The notes under the pieces were generated by a model that saw only the letters and a program-made list of their open reading frames with translations, did not search any database and was not told where the DNA came from. Positions 1 through 6,265 of a stretch of 9,641 nucleotides of DNA are shown piece by piece. The DNA comes from Pseudomonadota bacterium (GTDB taxonomy: Bacteria > Desulfobacterota > Desulfobacteria > Desulfobacterales > Desulfobacteraceae), in assembly GCA_018812385.1 (NCBI GenBank), contig JAHJDU010000099.1, positions 1-9,641 of the forward strand, read 5' to 3'. The translations under genes were made by a program, and so were the position numbers. The stretch's first letter is position 1; each line of letters starts with the position of its first letter.

Positions 1-564
1 GGTTCCATTGGCAAGCCAACCTTTGGGGTTGAAGCTAAAATTGTTGGTCCCGCAGGAGATGAACTTTGTGATGATGAGGTTGGTGAGCTGATATTCAGGA
101 CACCGAGAATGATGCGGGAATACTATTCAAATCCTGAAAAAACCCAGGAAGCATTAAAAAATGGTTGGCTTTATACCGGAGATTTACTAAAGAAAGATAA
201 AGATGGATATTTTTATATTGTCGATCGAATGAAAGATATGGTCACCAGTGGTGGTGAAAATATCTTTCCCGTTGAAATTGAAGATGCACTCATGGATCAT
301 CCTGATATTGATGATATCGCATGTATCGGATACCCGGATGACAGGCTTGTAGAGATTGTTCTTGCCGTGGTTCAACTCAAAGAGGGCAGGCAAATGAGCG
401 AAGAAGATGTGATTGAATTTGCAAAATCAAAACTATCCCTTTATAAGGTGCCGCGCAGGGTTATTTTTGATCAGGTTCCCAGAAATCCCACAGGGAAGCT
501 TATGAAACCTCAACTTCGGGAAAAATTTACCGGCAGAAAGGAGGCATTTAAAAAACTGGATTAA
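1..564 (+). CDS. AMP-dependent acyl-CoA synthetase/ligase, C-terminal fragment (5' end outside the window)
   Basis: This is the C-terminal 187 codons of an ANL-superfamily adenylate-forming enzyme. The frame is open from base 1, so the gene starts outside the window. Family motifs are in order: GELIFR, then WLYTGDL (the ATP/ribose-binding Asp), then DRMKDMVTSGGENIFP (the hinge and CoA-tunnel region), and near the end NPTGKLMK, whose Lys (fragment residue 166) is the conserved catalytic lysine of the adenylation half-reaction. Family knowledge: such enzymes activate a carboxylic acid to acyl-AMP and then to acyl-CoA in the cytoplasm. The substrate pocket lies in the missing N-terminal part, so fatty, aromatic or dicarboxylic acid specificity cannot be told. 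The TRAP transporter 180 nt downstream on the same strand suggests, by inference only, that an imported acid is the substrate. The gene ends in TAA at 562-564. Confidence 0.9.
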   Translation, partial: GSIGKPTFGVEAKIVGPAGDELCDDEVGELIFRTPRMMREYYSNPEKTQEALKNGWLYTGDLLKKDKDGYFYIVDRMKDMVTSGGENIFPVEIEDALMDHPDIDDIACIGYPDDRLVEIVLAVVQLKEGRQMSEEDVIEFAKSKLSLYKVPRRVIFDQVPRNPTGKLMKPQLREKFTGRKEAFKKLD

Positions 565-742
565 ATAAAATTCCCCATTGAGCTTGACTTATTATTGAAC
601 GATAACGTAAATTACACAAGCCTTGAGTGCGGATAGTAAAGTTACAATTAGTTAAATTCCAAAAGTTGAAACAGGTGCAAAGTTTTTATAAAGTTTGCAC
701 CACAAATTTTATAAACTTAAATTAAAAGGAAAGGAACTAAGT
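565..742 (+). promoter_or_regulatory. Intergenic region with candidate promoters and a dyad upstream of the TRAP operon
   Basis: This AT-rich spacer separates the ligase from dctP and has no obvious gene. Two promoter-like signals are visible: TTGACT at 584-589 with TAAATT at 608-613 (18-nt spacer), and TTGAAA at 666-671 with TATAAA at 687-692 (15-nt spacer, shorter than ideal). The second overlaps the dyad at 674-701. A good ribosome binding site, AAGGA at 731-735, sits 7 nt before the ATG at 743 and decides the dctP start. The promoter calls come from consensus matching by eye and are weak. Confidence 0.35.
674..701. repeat. Inverted repeat GGTGCAAA-N12-TTTGCACC (possible operator or hairpin)
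   Basis: GGTGCAAA (674-681) and TTTGCACC (694-701) are exact reverse complements. Inside them, after one G-G mismatch, TTT (683-685) can pair with AAA (690-692), leaving a TTAT loop. The element lies between the ligase stop and dctP and overlaps a possible -10 (TATAAA, 687-692). It could be a repressor operator for the TRAP operon, or a hairpin in the dctP leader. No run of T directly follows it, so a simple intrinsic terminator is less likely. Confidence 0.5.
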
Positions 743-1816
743 ATGAAACTTCGAACATTTTTAGTATTATTGCTTGTTTTAATGGTTGGATCATTTGTGT
801 TCACAAGTCCGGTATTTGCAGCAGCACCTTCACTGGATAAATGGAAACCGAATTTTGATCCTAGTGGTGCGAAATACAAATGTATTGTTTCTAACGTGTC
901 AACACCTGGTCTTGTGGGTACTTTGGCCGGGTTTGAAATCCGCGATGAAGTATGGAAAAGAACAAACGGCCAAGTCTATGTGGACTTTAAACCCTATTCC
1001 ATGCTGGGCGGTGAGGTGGAAGTGTTGAACATGCTTCAGATGGGCGCTGTCCAGGGTATGGGAGTGAGCTCTGTGGCTGCAACCAATTTAGGCCCCAGAA
1101 TTGGAATCGTGAACCTGCCTTTTCTTGTGAACTCTTTTGAAAGGCTTGATAAATTTATCAACAATAAAAAGATCTTTAATCATTTTCTTATGGGTATGGA
1201 TCATCAGGGAATTACCGGGCTTGATATTACCGGATACGGTAACTATGGCTGGGCAACAACCATACCAGTTAGAAATATTGAAGATGCCAAACAAGTAAAG
1301 TTCAGGATTGCAGAAGCGGCTGTTAATCAGTTAAGCTATAGAAACTGGGGATTCAATCCTGTTGCCATGCCATGGCCTGATGTGCCGGTTGCTTTGAAAC
1401 AGGGTGTTATTACAGGTCTGGATCATACCCTTACTGTCTGTAATGTAACCAAAAAGTTTGAAGTGGCCAAATATTTTACCCAGATCAACTATGCCCAGGG
1501 GCTTTTCATCTGGATCTTTAATAAGGCATGGCTTGCAAAGCTTCCTGCTGATATAAGAGGAGCCTTTATTGCCAGTGTTCATGATGTCTGTGCAAAGAGC
1601 CGTGTGAAATCTCTCACAGAAGAAAATACCAATATCGAAAAAGCAAAAGCAGCTGGTGTTGAATTCTTTCAGCTTTCTGATTCAGACATGGCAACTTTAC
1701 TGAAACAAAGCGCGGGAACATATGATAAATATGCCCCTGAAATCAATAAGCTTTATCCTGGTGATACCTATAAACCGGATAATTTCTTAAAAGAAGTTCA
1801 GGTATTGCTGCAATAA
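743..1816 (+). CDS. dctP: TRAP transporter periplasmic solute-binding protein, DctP family
   Basis: This 357-residue protein is the substrate-binding subunit of a tripartite ATP-independent periplasmic (TRAP) transporter. It starts with a clear Sec signal peptide: MKLR, a hydrophobic core at about residues 5-21, and a likely cleavage after VFA near residue 26. The mature part shows the DctP fold pattern, with a conserved region around VKFRIAE. Arg188 there is in the place of the arginine that salt-bridges the substrate carboxylate in this family. It is followed by the NPVAMPWPDVPVALKQGVI block. The ATG at 743 was chosen over one at 695 because it has AAGGA 7 nt upstream and begins directly at the signal peptide. 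The dctQ and dctM subunits follow at once, so this is the first gene of the transport operon. The ligand is unknown; an organic acid is likely from family knowledge and from the arginine. Confidence 0.93.
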   Translation: MKLRTFLVLLLVLMVGSFVFTSPVFAAAPSLDKWKPNFDPSGAKYKCIVSNVSTPGLVGTLAGFEIRDEVWKRTNGQVYVDFKPYSMLGGEVEVLNMLQMGAVQGMGVSSVAATNLGPRIGIVNLPFLVNSFERLDKFINNKKIFNHFLMGMDHQGITGLDITGYGNYGWATTIPVRNIEDAKQVKFRIAEAAVNQLSYRNWGFNPVAMPWPDVPVALKQGVITGLDHTLTVCNVTKKFEVAKYFTQINYAQGLFIWIFNKAWLAKLPADIRGAFIASVHDVCAKSRVKSLTEENTNIEKAKAAGVEFFQLSDSDMATLLKQSAGTYDKYAPEINKLYPGDTYKPDNFLKEVQVLLQ

Positions 1817-1859
1817 GTTAATTATTGTTTGATAACAAACGCTTAACAGGACTTGGTTT

Positions 1860-2351
1860 ATGCTTGGGAAAAGTTTAAAAAAATTAGACACCATTGTCAC
1901 CAATATTGAAGAGTGGACCCTTTTTATTATTGTAATGGCAGCGCTTTTATCTCTTTTTGCCAACGTTGTTCTAAGGTATGGATTTAACTACACCCTTGCC
2001 TGGAGTGAAGAGTTGGTGCGTATCGTCATTATTTACTCAACATTCGTGGGTGCCAGTGTGGCAGTCAAGCAAAGGGCAATGATAAAAATTGATGCCATTG
2101 TCCAGATCTTTCCCAAGCTTAAATCAGGATTGACATTTTATTCCAATATACTGATGCTTATTTTTGCCGGCATGATGGTTTACTATGGGTACAAAATGAC
2201 CCACCTGCAGTTTTTGACAAGCCAGAAAACAATCATCATGCAGATTCCCCTTGTCGCTATATATTCCATCATGCCCCTGATGGGCGTGATGGTATTTATC
2301 AGAACTGTTCAGGTAATGATTCAAGATGTTCGAACCAGATATCCGAAATAG
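1860..2351 (+). CDS. dctQ: TRAP transporter small permease subunit, DctQ family
   Basis: This 163-residue inner-membrane protein has four predicted hydrophobic helices (about residues 17-38, 47-66, 88-110 and 127-150), the usual DctQ size and topology. The pattern ANVVLRYGFNYTLAWSEEL after the first helix is typical of the family. DctQ partners with the large DctM permease and helps dock the binding protein. It begins 43 nt after dctP, with AGGA at 1848-1851 placed 8 nt before the ATG, and is followed by dctM after 18 nt. All three are probably co-transcribed. The gap after dctP holds only a weak 5-bp hairpin (GTTTG/CAAAC), which I do not interpret. Confidence 0.93.
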   Translation: MLGKSLKKLDTIVTNIEEWTLFIIVMAALLSLFANVVLRYGFNYTLAWSEELVRIVIIYSTFVGASVAVKQRAMIKIDAIVQIFPKLKSGLTFYSNILMLIFAGMMVYYGYKMTHLQFLTSQKTIIMQIPLVAIYSIMPLMGVMVFIRTVQVMIQDVRTRYPK

Positions 2352-2369
2352 ATAAAAGGGTTTATTTTA

Positions 2370-3662
2370 ATGCAGATCAGCGATTTGATTATTCTATGTA
2401 TTCTCCTGGGTTTTATGACAACGTATATCCCGGTTTTTTTGAGTTTGTTTTTTACAGCAGCCATTGGGTTTGTCGTATTCCTGGATATTCCTCCCGACCT
2501 GTTGGCCCAGACGCTTTTCCGGAGTCTTGATAAATTTGCACTAGTTGTGGTTCTGTTCTTTATCCTTTGTGGTAATATCATGAGCAAAGGAAAAATGATT
2601 GAAAAATTGATGAACCTTGCCAATGCCCTGGTCAGCTGGCTGCCCGGCGGTCTTGGTATGGCCGGTGTCATTGGCTGTGGCCTGTTTGGTGCCATTTCAG
2701 GGTCTACTGTTGCAACAGTGGTTGCCCTTGGCGGATTTATGATTCCAGCCCTTATCAAGAACGGATATGATGAAGACTACACCCTGGGCCTTATGACCAC
2801 TTCGCCCAACCTTGGCGTGATCATTCCTCCCAGTATCAGTATGATCTTTTATTCCATGATCAGCAATGTATCTCTGGAAGGACTTTTTATGACAGGGCTT
2901 ATCCCAGGTATTATTATCATTATCTGTGTCTGTCTTTATACCTGGGTTCTCTACAGAAAAAGAACGGATATCAACAGATTGCCTGCCCCAAATTTTAAAC
3001 AGCTATATGCTATTTTAAAGGAAGGGTTCTGGGCAGTCATGCTCATTGTTATAATTTTTGGCGGCATTTTTTCAGGCATGTTTACAGCCAATGAGGCAGC
3101 AGTTGTTGCCTGTGTGTATGCGTTCCTGGTTGAGCTTTTTATTTTCAAGTCCATGGGATTTAAAGTAGTAAAAGAAATAACTGTCAGTTCTGCTGTAACC
3201 AGTGCCACCTTACTTTTGATTGTTGCATCAGCCACCTGTTTCGGCAGATATCTGACCTTTGAAAATATTCCCAACAGGGTTGCCGAAATTGTTGTGGCAA
3301 GTATTCAATCTCCCATTGTTTTTTTACTGGTCATGAACATTCTGCTGCTTATTATCGGCATGTTCATGGATATTATTTCAGCGACATTGATTCTGGGCCC
3401 GGTATTCCTGCCATTGCTCGGTCCATTTAACGTGGATCCCATGCATTTCGGGCTCATCATGACAGTAAACCTTGCCATTGGATACTGCACGCCGCCTATG
3501 GGGGTGAGCCTGTTTATTACCGGGGCGCTGGCAAAAAGGGATATTATTTATGTCTCAAGGGCGGTATTGCCGTTTATAGCTATTCAGATCGGTGTACTCT
3601 TCTTTTTGACATACGTCCCTGAAGTTGTACTTTTCTTGCCCAGGCTTTTGGGATATATGTAA
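2370..3662 (+). CDS. dctM: TRAP transporter large permease subunit, DctM family
   Basis: This 430-residue integral membrane protein matches the normal DctM length and has about 12 hydrophobic segments. Recognisable family blocks include GAISGSTVATVVALGGFMIPALIKNGY and, from residue 146, PNLGVIIPPSISM. A matching second-half repeat, NLAIGYCTPPMGVSLFI, is near the C-terminus, as expected for the inverted-repeat elevator fold. DctM carries out substrate translocation driven by an ion gradient, commonly Na+. It starts 18 nt after dctQ with AAAAGGG a few bases upstream of the ATG. The reading frame is intact, and a strong hairpin about 40 nt after the stop ends the operon. The substrate cannot be read from the sequence. 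Confidence 0.95.
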   Translation: MQISDLIILCILLGFMTTYIPVFLSLFFTAAIGFVVFLDIPPDLLAQTLFRSLDKFALVVVLFFILCGNIMSKGKMIEKLMNLANALVSWLPGGLGMAGVIGCGLFGAISGSTVATVVALGGFMIPALIKNGYDEDYTLGLMTTSPNLGVIIPPSISMIFYSMISNVSLEGLFMTGLIPGIIIIICVCLYTWVLYRKRTDINRLPAPNFKQLYAILKEGFWAVMLIVIIFGGIFSGMFTANEAAVVACVYAFLVELFIFKSMGFKVVKEITVSSAVTSATLLLIVASATCFGRYLTFENIPNRVAEIVVASIQSPIVFLLVMNILLLIIGMFMDIISATLILGPVFLPLLGPFNVDPMHFGLIMTVNLAIGYCTPPMGVSLFITGALAKRDIIYVSRAVLPFIAIQIGVLFFLTYVPEVVLFLPRLLGYM

Positions 3663-3702
3663 AAAAAGCAAAAGGCTATGATAATAGTCTGACAAAAACA
3701 AA

Positions 3703-3741
3703 GCCGGGATTCAAGAGAAGTTGATCTCTTTGAATCCCGGC
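3703..3741. terminator. Bidirectional intrinsic terminator between dctM and the response-regulator gene
   Basis: GCCGGGATTCAA (3703-3714) pairs perfectly with TTGAATCCCGGC (3730-3741). The stem extends inward by GAGA/TCTC after a single bulged T, leaving an AGTTGA loop. On the plus strand TTAATTTT follows. On the minus strand the tail is TTTGTTTTTG, an even better U-tract. The element sits between two genes that run toward each other, so it can end both transcripts. Confidence 0.88.
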
Positions 3742-3771
3742 GTTAATTTTAAAATAGCAAAGTTATTGAAT

Positions 3772-4329
3772 CTATATACCTTTGTCTATGATGTTCTTAT
3801 CGTGTAACAGTCTTTCCTGGATACCCCTGGAGACTTCCCAGTTTTTCTCAAAATCATTCCAGAAATCCTTGTTTTCATTTTTCCAGTCTTTCCCAAATCG
3901 CTGGTTGAAAACATTTCCAAGTTTTTCAAAAAGAAGTTGCCAGGTGGGTTTGCCCTGGTTTTGTGCTCCCAAAAGTTCATTGATTAAGGAGTCAAGCTCG
4001 CTTAAATGCTCTTTGGAGAGATAGGAAATAGCGCCCTTTTTAATGGACTGTATCAGGGAATCCGGGTTCAGGGAATTGGCAGTCAACATGATGGCAGGAA
4101 TGCCTTTTTTTACACATTCTTCTAAAAGTTTAATCCCGTTGACCCCCATGATGTCCAGGATAGCAAGGTCATACTGGGTCTGAAAAATTTTTTCAGACCC
4201 AGTCTCATAGTCCTGGGCAACGTCTACTTTTGCTTCATCCAGAATTTCCTGAATGGTTTCAAGAACATCCCATTCATCGTCAACAGCCAGTATATGTTTG
4301 TTTTTGAGAAAAGAATCGATTTTTGTCAT
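3772..4329 (-). CDS. Stand-alone response regulator (receiver domain with C-terminal tail of unknown function)
   Basis: This 185-residue protein begins with a complete CheY-like receiver domain (about residues 10-118). The key residues are present: the acidic pair D17/D18 in AVDDE, the phospho-acceptor D59 in AILDIMG, T83 in MLTAN and K106 in SYLSKEH. The last 65 or so residues (about 120-185) are rich in Trp, Phe, Asn and charged residues and do not resemble a helix-turn-helix, GGDEF or ATPase output domain, so its output is not obvious; it may signal by protein-protein contact. No histidine kinase gene is adjacent. The start has AAGGTG placed about 6 nt upstream on the minus strand. The gene is convergent with dctM and divergent from the flavoprotein gene. 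Residues 43-53 are encoded by a near-perfect palindrome. Confidence 0.88.
   Translation of the reverse strand: MTKIDSFLKNKHILAVDDEWDVLETIQEILDEAKVDVAQDYETGSEKIFQTQYDLAILDIMGVNGIKLLEECVKKGIPAIMLTANSLNPDSLIQSIKKGAISYLSKEHLSELDSLINELLGAQNQGKPTWQLLFEKLGNVFNQRFGKDWKNENKDFWNDFEKNWEVSRGIQERLLHDKNIIDKGI
4173..4203. repeat. Near-perfect 31-nt palindrome inside the response-regulator gene
   Basis: ACTGGGTCTGAAAAA (4173-4187) is followed directly by its reverse complement with one extra T (4188-4203). The ten GC-containing outer pairs (ACTGGGTCTG/CAGACCCAGT) are exact. The palindrome encodes receiver residues 43-53 (TGSEKIFQTQY) on the minus strand. It could form a cruciform in DNA or a hairpin in the mRNA. 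Whether it has a function or is chance cannot be told from one genome. Confidence 0.75.
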
Positions 4330-4591
4330 TTTTTCACCTTATAAAAAGATATATATAGGTATCAATGGTGTTTGTCTTATAATAATTTTGTCAATATCCT
4401 TATTCGCACTATAAATATTAGTTTTCATAGCTTTATTCTTCATTTTATAAAGTATCCAAAACATATCGAAAAGTCAAGCCATTACAGGCATTAAGAAGAA
4501 AAGCGATCCTTTAATTTTATTGTGTTAACAAAAAAAATGGCTTAAAGTATTTTTTTAACTGACATTTGTTCAAAATACAATAAGGAGGACT
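4330..4591. promoter_or_regulatory. AT-rich divergent intergenic region
   Basis: About 260 nt separate the minus-strand response regulator from the plus-strand flavoprotein gene, so promoters for both should lie here. On the minus strand a perfect TTGACA is visible (TGTCAA at 4389-4394), but no good -10 lies at 16-18 nt from it. Another minus-strand pair, AAGACA and TATATA with 17 nt between, is also only partly convincing. On the plus strand TTGTGT with TAAAGT is weak. I saw no open reading frame worth calling, RNA gene or strong hairpin. Confidence 0.4.
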
Positions 4592-4594
4592 ATG

Positions 4595-5233
4595 ATGGTA
4601 AAGTTTCTTGCCATATCTTCAAGCCCGGTAAAAAAGGGAAACAATGAGTATCTGACGTCGCACATGCTTGAAGCTGCAGGACGTCAGGGATGCGACACTC
4701 AATGTTTTAATTTATCAGAAATGAAAATAGAGGAATGCCTTCATTGCAATTCCTGTATTGGAAAACAGAAACCGGGTAAATACTGTGTGATTGACGATGA
4801 TGCACAAAAGATTTTTGAGGCAGCAGAACAATCAGATATAATACTTTTATCAAGCCCTGTATATCATATGCGAATGAATGCAAGAATGGCAGCTCTGACG
4901 GATAGAATGCGGGTCTTTATTTTTGGGAATCTTTCAGGCGGCAGGATGAAAAATAAAATTGGTATCAGTGCTGCCGTTGCATGGAAGCGCCATGGCGGAT
5001 TTGAAACCACTCATCTTTCGCATATGTTTGTGTTTTATAATCTTGATATGCTGCCAGTGGGATGTCATCATTCCATCAGCCCTCTGGGTGCTTCAGCCGT
5101 ATCCAGCAGAAATGGCGAAGGTCTGTTTGAAAGGGATATCAGGTGTGGTGTCATGGAAGACAAGGCTGGGTTAAAATCAGGTGAAATGCTGGTTAAAAGG
5201 GCCATAGAAGTTGCCAAAACCTTTAAAAGGTGA
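4595..5233 (+). CDS. Iron-sulfur flavoprotein / NADPH-dependent FMN reductase-like protein
   Basis: This 212-residue flavodoxin-fold protein opens with VKFLAISSSPVKKGNNEYL, the pattern of the FMN phosphate-binding loop in this family. A cysteine cluster C48-x2-C51-x2-C54-x9-C64 followed by VIDDD resembles the compact 4Fe-4S motif of archaeal and bacterial iron-sulfur flavoproteins, with a somewhat longer last spacing. SSPVYHMRMNARMAALTDR is the conserved second flavin-binding block. The likely role is cytoplasmic electron transfer or quinone/oxygen detoxification; the real partner is unknown. Two ATGs stand in tandem (4592 and 4595). The strong AAGGAGG at 4582-4588 is 3 nt from the first and 6 nt from the second, which favours 4595. 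It appears to be monocistronic or the first gene of its block. Confidence 0.85.
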   Translation: MVKFLAISSSPVKKGNNEYLTSHMLEAAGRQGCDTQCFNLSEMKIEECLHCNSCIGKQKPGKYCVIDDDAQKIFEAAEQSDIILLSSPVYHMRMNARMAALTDRMRVFIFGNLSGGRMKNKIGISAAVAWKRHGGFETTHLSHMFVFYNLDMLPVGCHHSISPLGASAVSSRNGEGLFERDIRCGVMEDKAGLKSGEMLVKRAIEVAKTFKR

Positions 5234-5244
5234 AAAATAAAATC

Positions 5245-5306
5245 AGAGCCGAGTATGGCTCTATTTACCCAAAATGCCAGGATTGGTATTTTGGCTGAAT
5301 AGAGCT
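5245..5306 (+). repeat. Nested, mutually exclusive hairpins downstream of the flavoprotein gene
   Basis: A long imperfect hairpin runs from 5257 to 5306. GCTCTATT (5258-5265) pairs with AATAGAGC (5298-5305), and CCAAAATGCC (5269-5278) with GGTATTTTGG (5285-5294, one G-U). The loop is AGGATT, and one C-C mismatch interrupts about 22 pairs. Its left arm also pairs with an upstream segment: AGAGCC (5245-5250) with GGCTCT (5257-5262). The two folds cannot coexist. No U-run follows the large hairpin on the plus strand. It may stabilise the flavoprotein mRNA 3' end, act as an attenuator-like leader for the nitrilase gene, or be a small repeat element. Confidence 0.65.
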
Positions 5307-5339
5307 TAAAACCATAGGTGTTTTAAAAGGATAAAAAGA

Positions 5340-5368
5340 TTGACGATGAAAGGGTGAAGCTATATGTT
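5340..5368 (+). promoter_or_regulatory. Candidate sigma-70 promoter for the nitrilase-pgeF-selD block
   Basis: TTGACG (5340-5345, 5 of 6 to consensus) is separated by 17 nt from TATGTT (5363-5368, 4 of 6). A transcript would begin near 5375, about 60 nt before the GTG start at 5433. The match was made by eye in AT-rich DNA, so chance is quite possible. Confidence 0.35.
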
Positions 5369-5432
5369 TAGAAAAGTTTAATTTATGAAGAATATTTTGA
5401 TAAAAAGAAACGGTTAAAAGGGTATAAAAGAG

Positions 5433-6218
5433 GTGAAAAATAATTTTAAAGCAGGCGTTGTTCAGTTTGATGTGAAAAGCGGACAGGTTGAGACCAATTT
5501 GAATACAGTCTTTGGACACCTGGAAAAACTGGCATCTGAAAATGTTTCCCTTGCTGTCCTGCCGGAAATGTTTTCCTGTTCCTTTGATAATGAAAACTTA
5601 AGCAAACATTCAAAGCTTTCAGATAAGGTCGTGGAAAGTCTTTCTTTTTTTGCCAGAAAGAACCAGATGGCAATTGCGGGAACCCTTCCTGAAAAAGAAA
5701 AAGATCAGATATTCAATACAATGGTGTTCATTGATGTGGATGGAAAGGTAAAAGCAAGATATAGAAAGATGCATCTTTTCAGGCTTACAGGCGAACATCT
5801 GTATTACACTGCCGGAAATAAGATTGTTACGATTGACTCAAGTTTTGGAAGGCTTGGGCTGATGATCTGTTATGATTTGAGGTTTCCAGAGCTTGCCAGA
5901 TCTTTGTATTTAAAGGATGCACAAATGATCATTGTGTCTGCACAATGGCCGGAATCAAGAAAAGAGCATTGGAAAACACTGATCAAAGCGCGGTCCATTG
6001 AAAATCAATTGTTTATGGTCTGTTCAAACCGGACAGGGATGGAAGGCGACCTAAGGTTTCCCGGGATGTCCATGATTATAGATCCCATGGGAAATGTCCT
6101 GACAGAGGCGGCAAACAATGAGAAAATTGCCTTTGCAGATATTGATCCGGGTCTGGTGAAAAAAGCCAGAACATTAATCCCATGCAGTACAGACCGGAGA
6201 CAAGAGATATATGGATAA
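5433..6218 (+). CDS. Nitrilase-superfamily carbon-nitrogen hydrolase (omega-amidase-like)
   Basis: This 261-residue cytoplasmic protein carries the full Glu-Lys-Cys catalytic triad of the nitrilase superfamily: E45 in LPEMF, K112 in YRKMHLF, and the nucleophile C146 in MICYDLRFPEL. That last block and the overall length resemble the omega-amidase/YafV/Nit2 branch, which hydrolyses amides such as alpha-ketoglutaramate in metabolite repair. The exact substrate is inferred only. The start is GTG at 5433: an in-frame stop lies just upstream (5415-5417) and AGVVQFDV follows almost at once, so no other start fits. AAAGGG ends 10 nt before it, and AGAGG directly abuts the GTG. The gene is followed closely by the YfiH-family gene, and the two are likely co-transcribed. 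Confidence 0.9.
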   Translation: MKNNFKAGVVQFDVKSGQVETNLNTVFGHLEKLASENVSLAVLPEMFSCSFDNENLSKHSKLSDKVVESLSFFARKNQMAIAGTLPEKEKDQIFNTMVFIDVDGKVKARYRKMHLFRLTGEHLYYTAGNKIVTIDSSFGRLGLMICYDLRFPELARSLYLKDAQMIIVSAQWPESRKEHWKTLIKARSIENQLFMVCSNRTGMEGDLRFPGMSMIIDPMGNVLTEAANNEKIAFADIDPGLVKKARTLIPCSTDRRQEIYG

Positions 6219-6265
6219 AATTGTCAGTTTTTCTGAGATTAAAATATTATCCAGGCAATACAAGG

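Noticed and set aside
2321..2758. Minus-strand open frame of 145 codons across the dctQ/dctM junction
   Set aside because: It is antisense to well-recognised dctM, has a low-complexity composition and resembles no family that I know.
4389..4394. Perfect TTGACA on the minus strand as the response-regulator promoter
   Set aside because: No acceptable -10 hexamer lies 16-18 nt downstream, so it is recorded only as part of the intergenic region.
5245..5262. Small AGAGCC/GGCTCT hairpin as an intrinsic terminator of the flavoprotein gene
   Set aside because: On the plus strand it has no U-tract, only ATTTACCC. The T-rich flank lies on the minus-strand side, where no gene needs a terminator.
5385..5417. 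A 10-codon leader peptide (MKNILIKRNG) upstream of the nitrilase gene
   Set aside because: It has no convincing ribosome binding site and no run of regulatory codons. Short ATG-to-stop frames are common in such AT-rich DNA.
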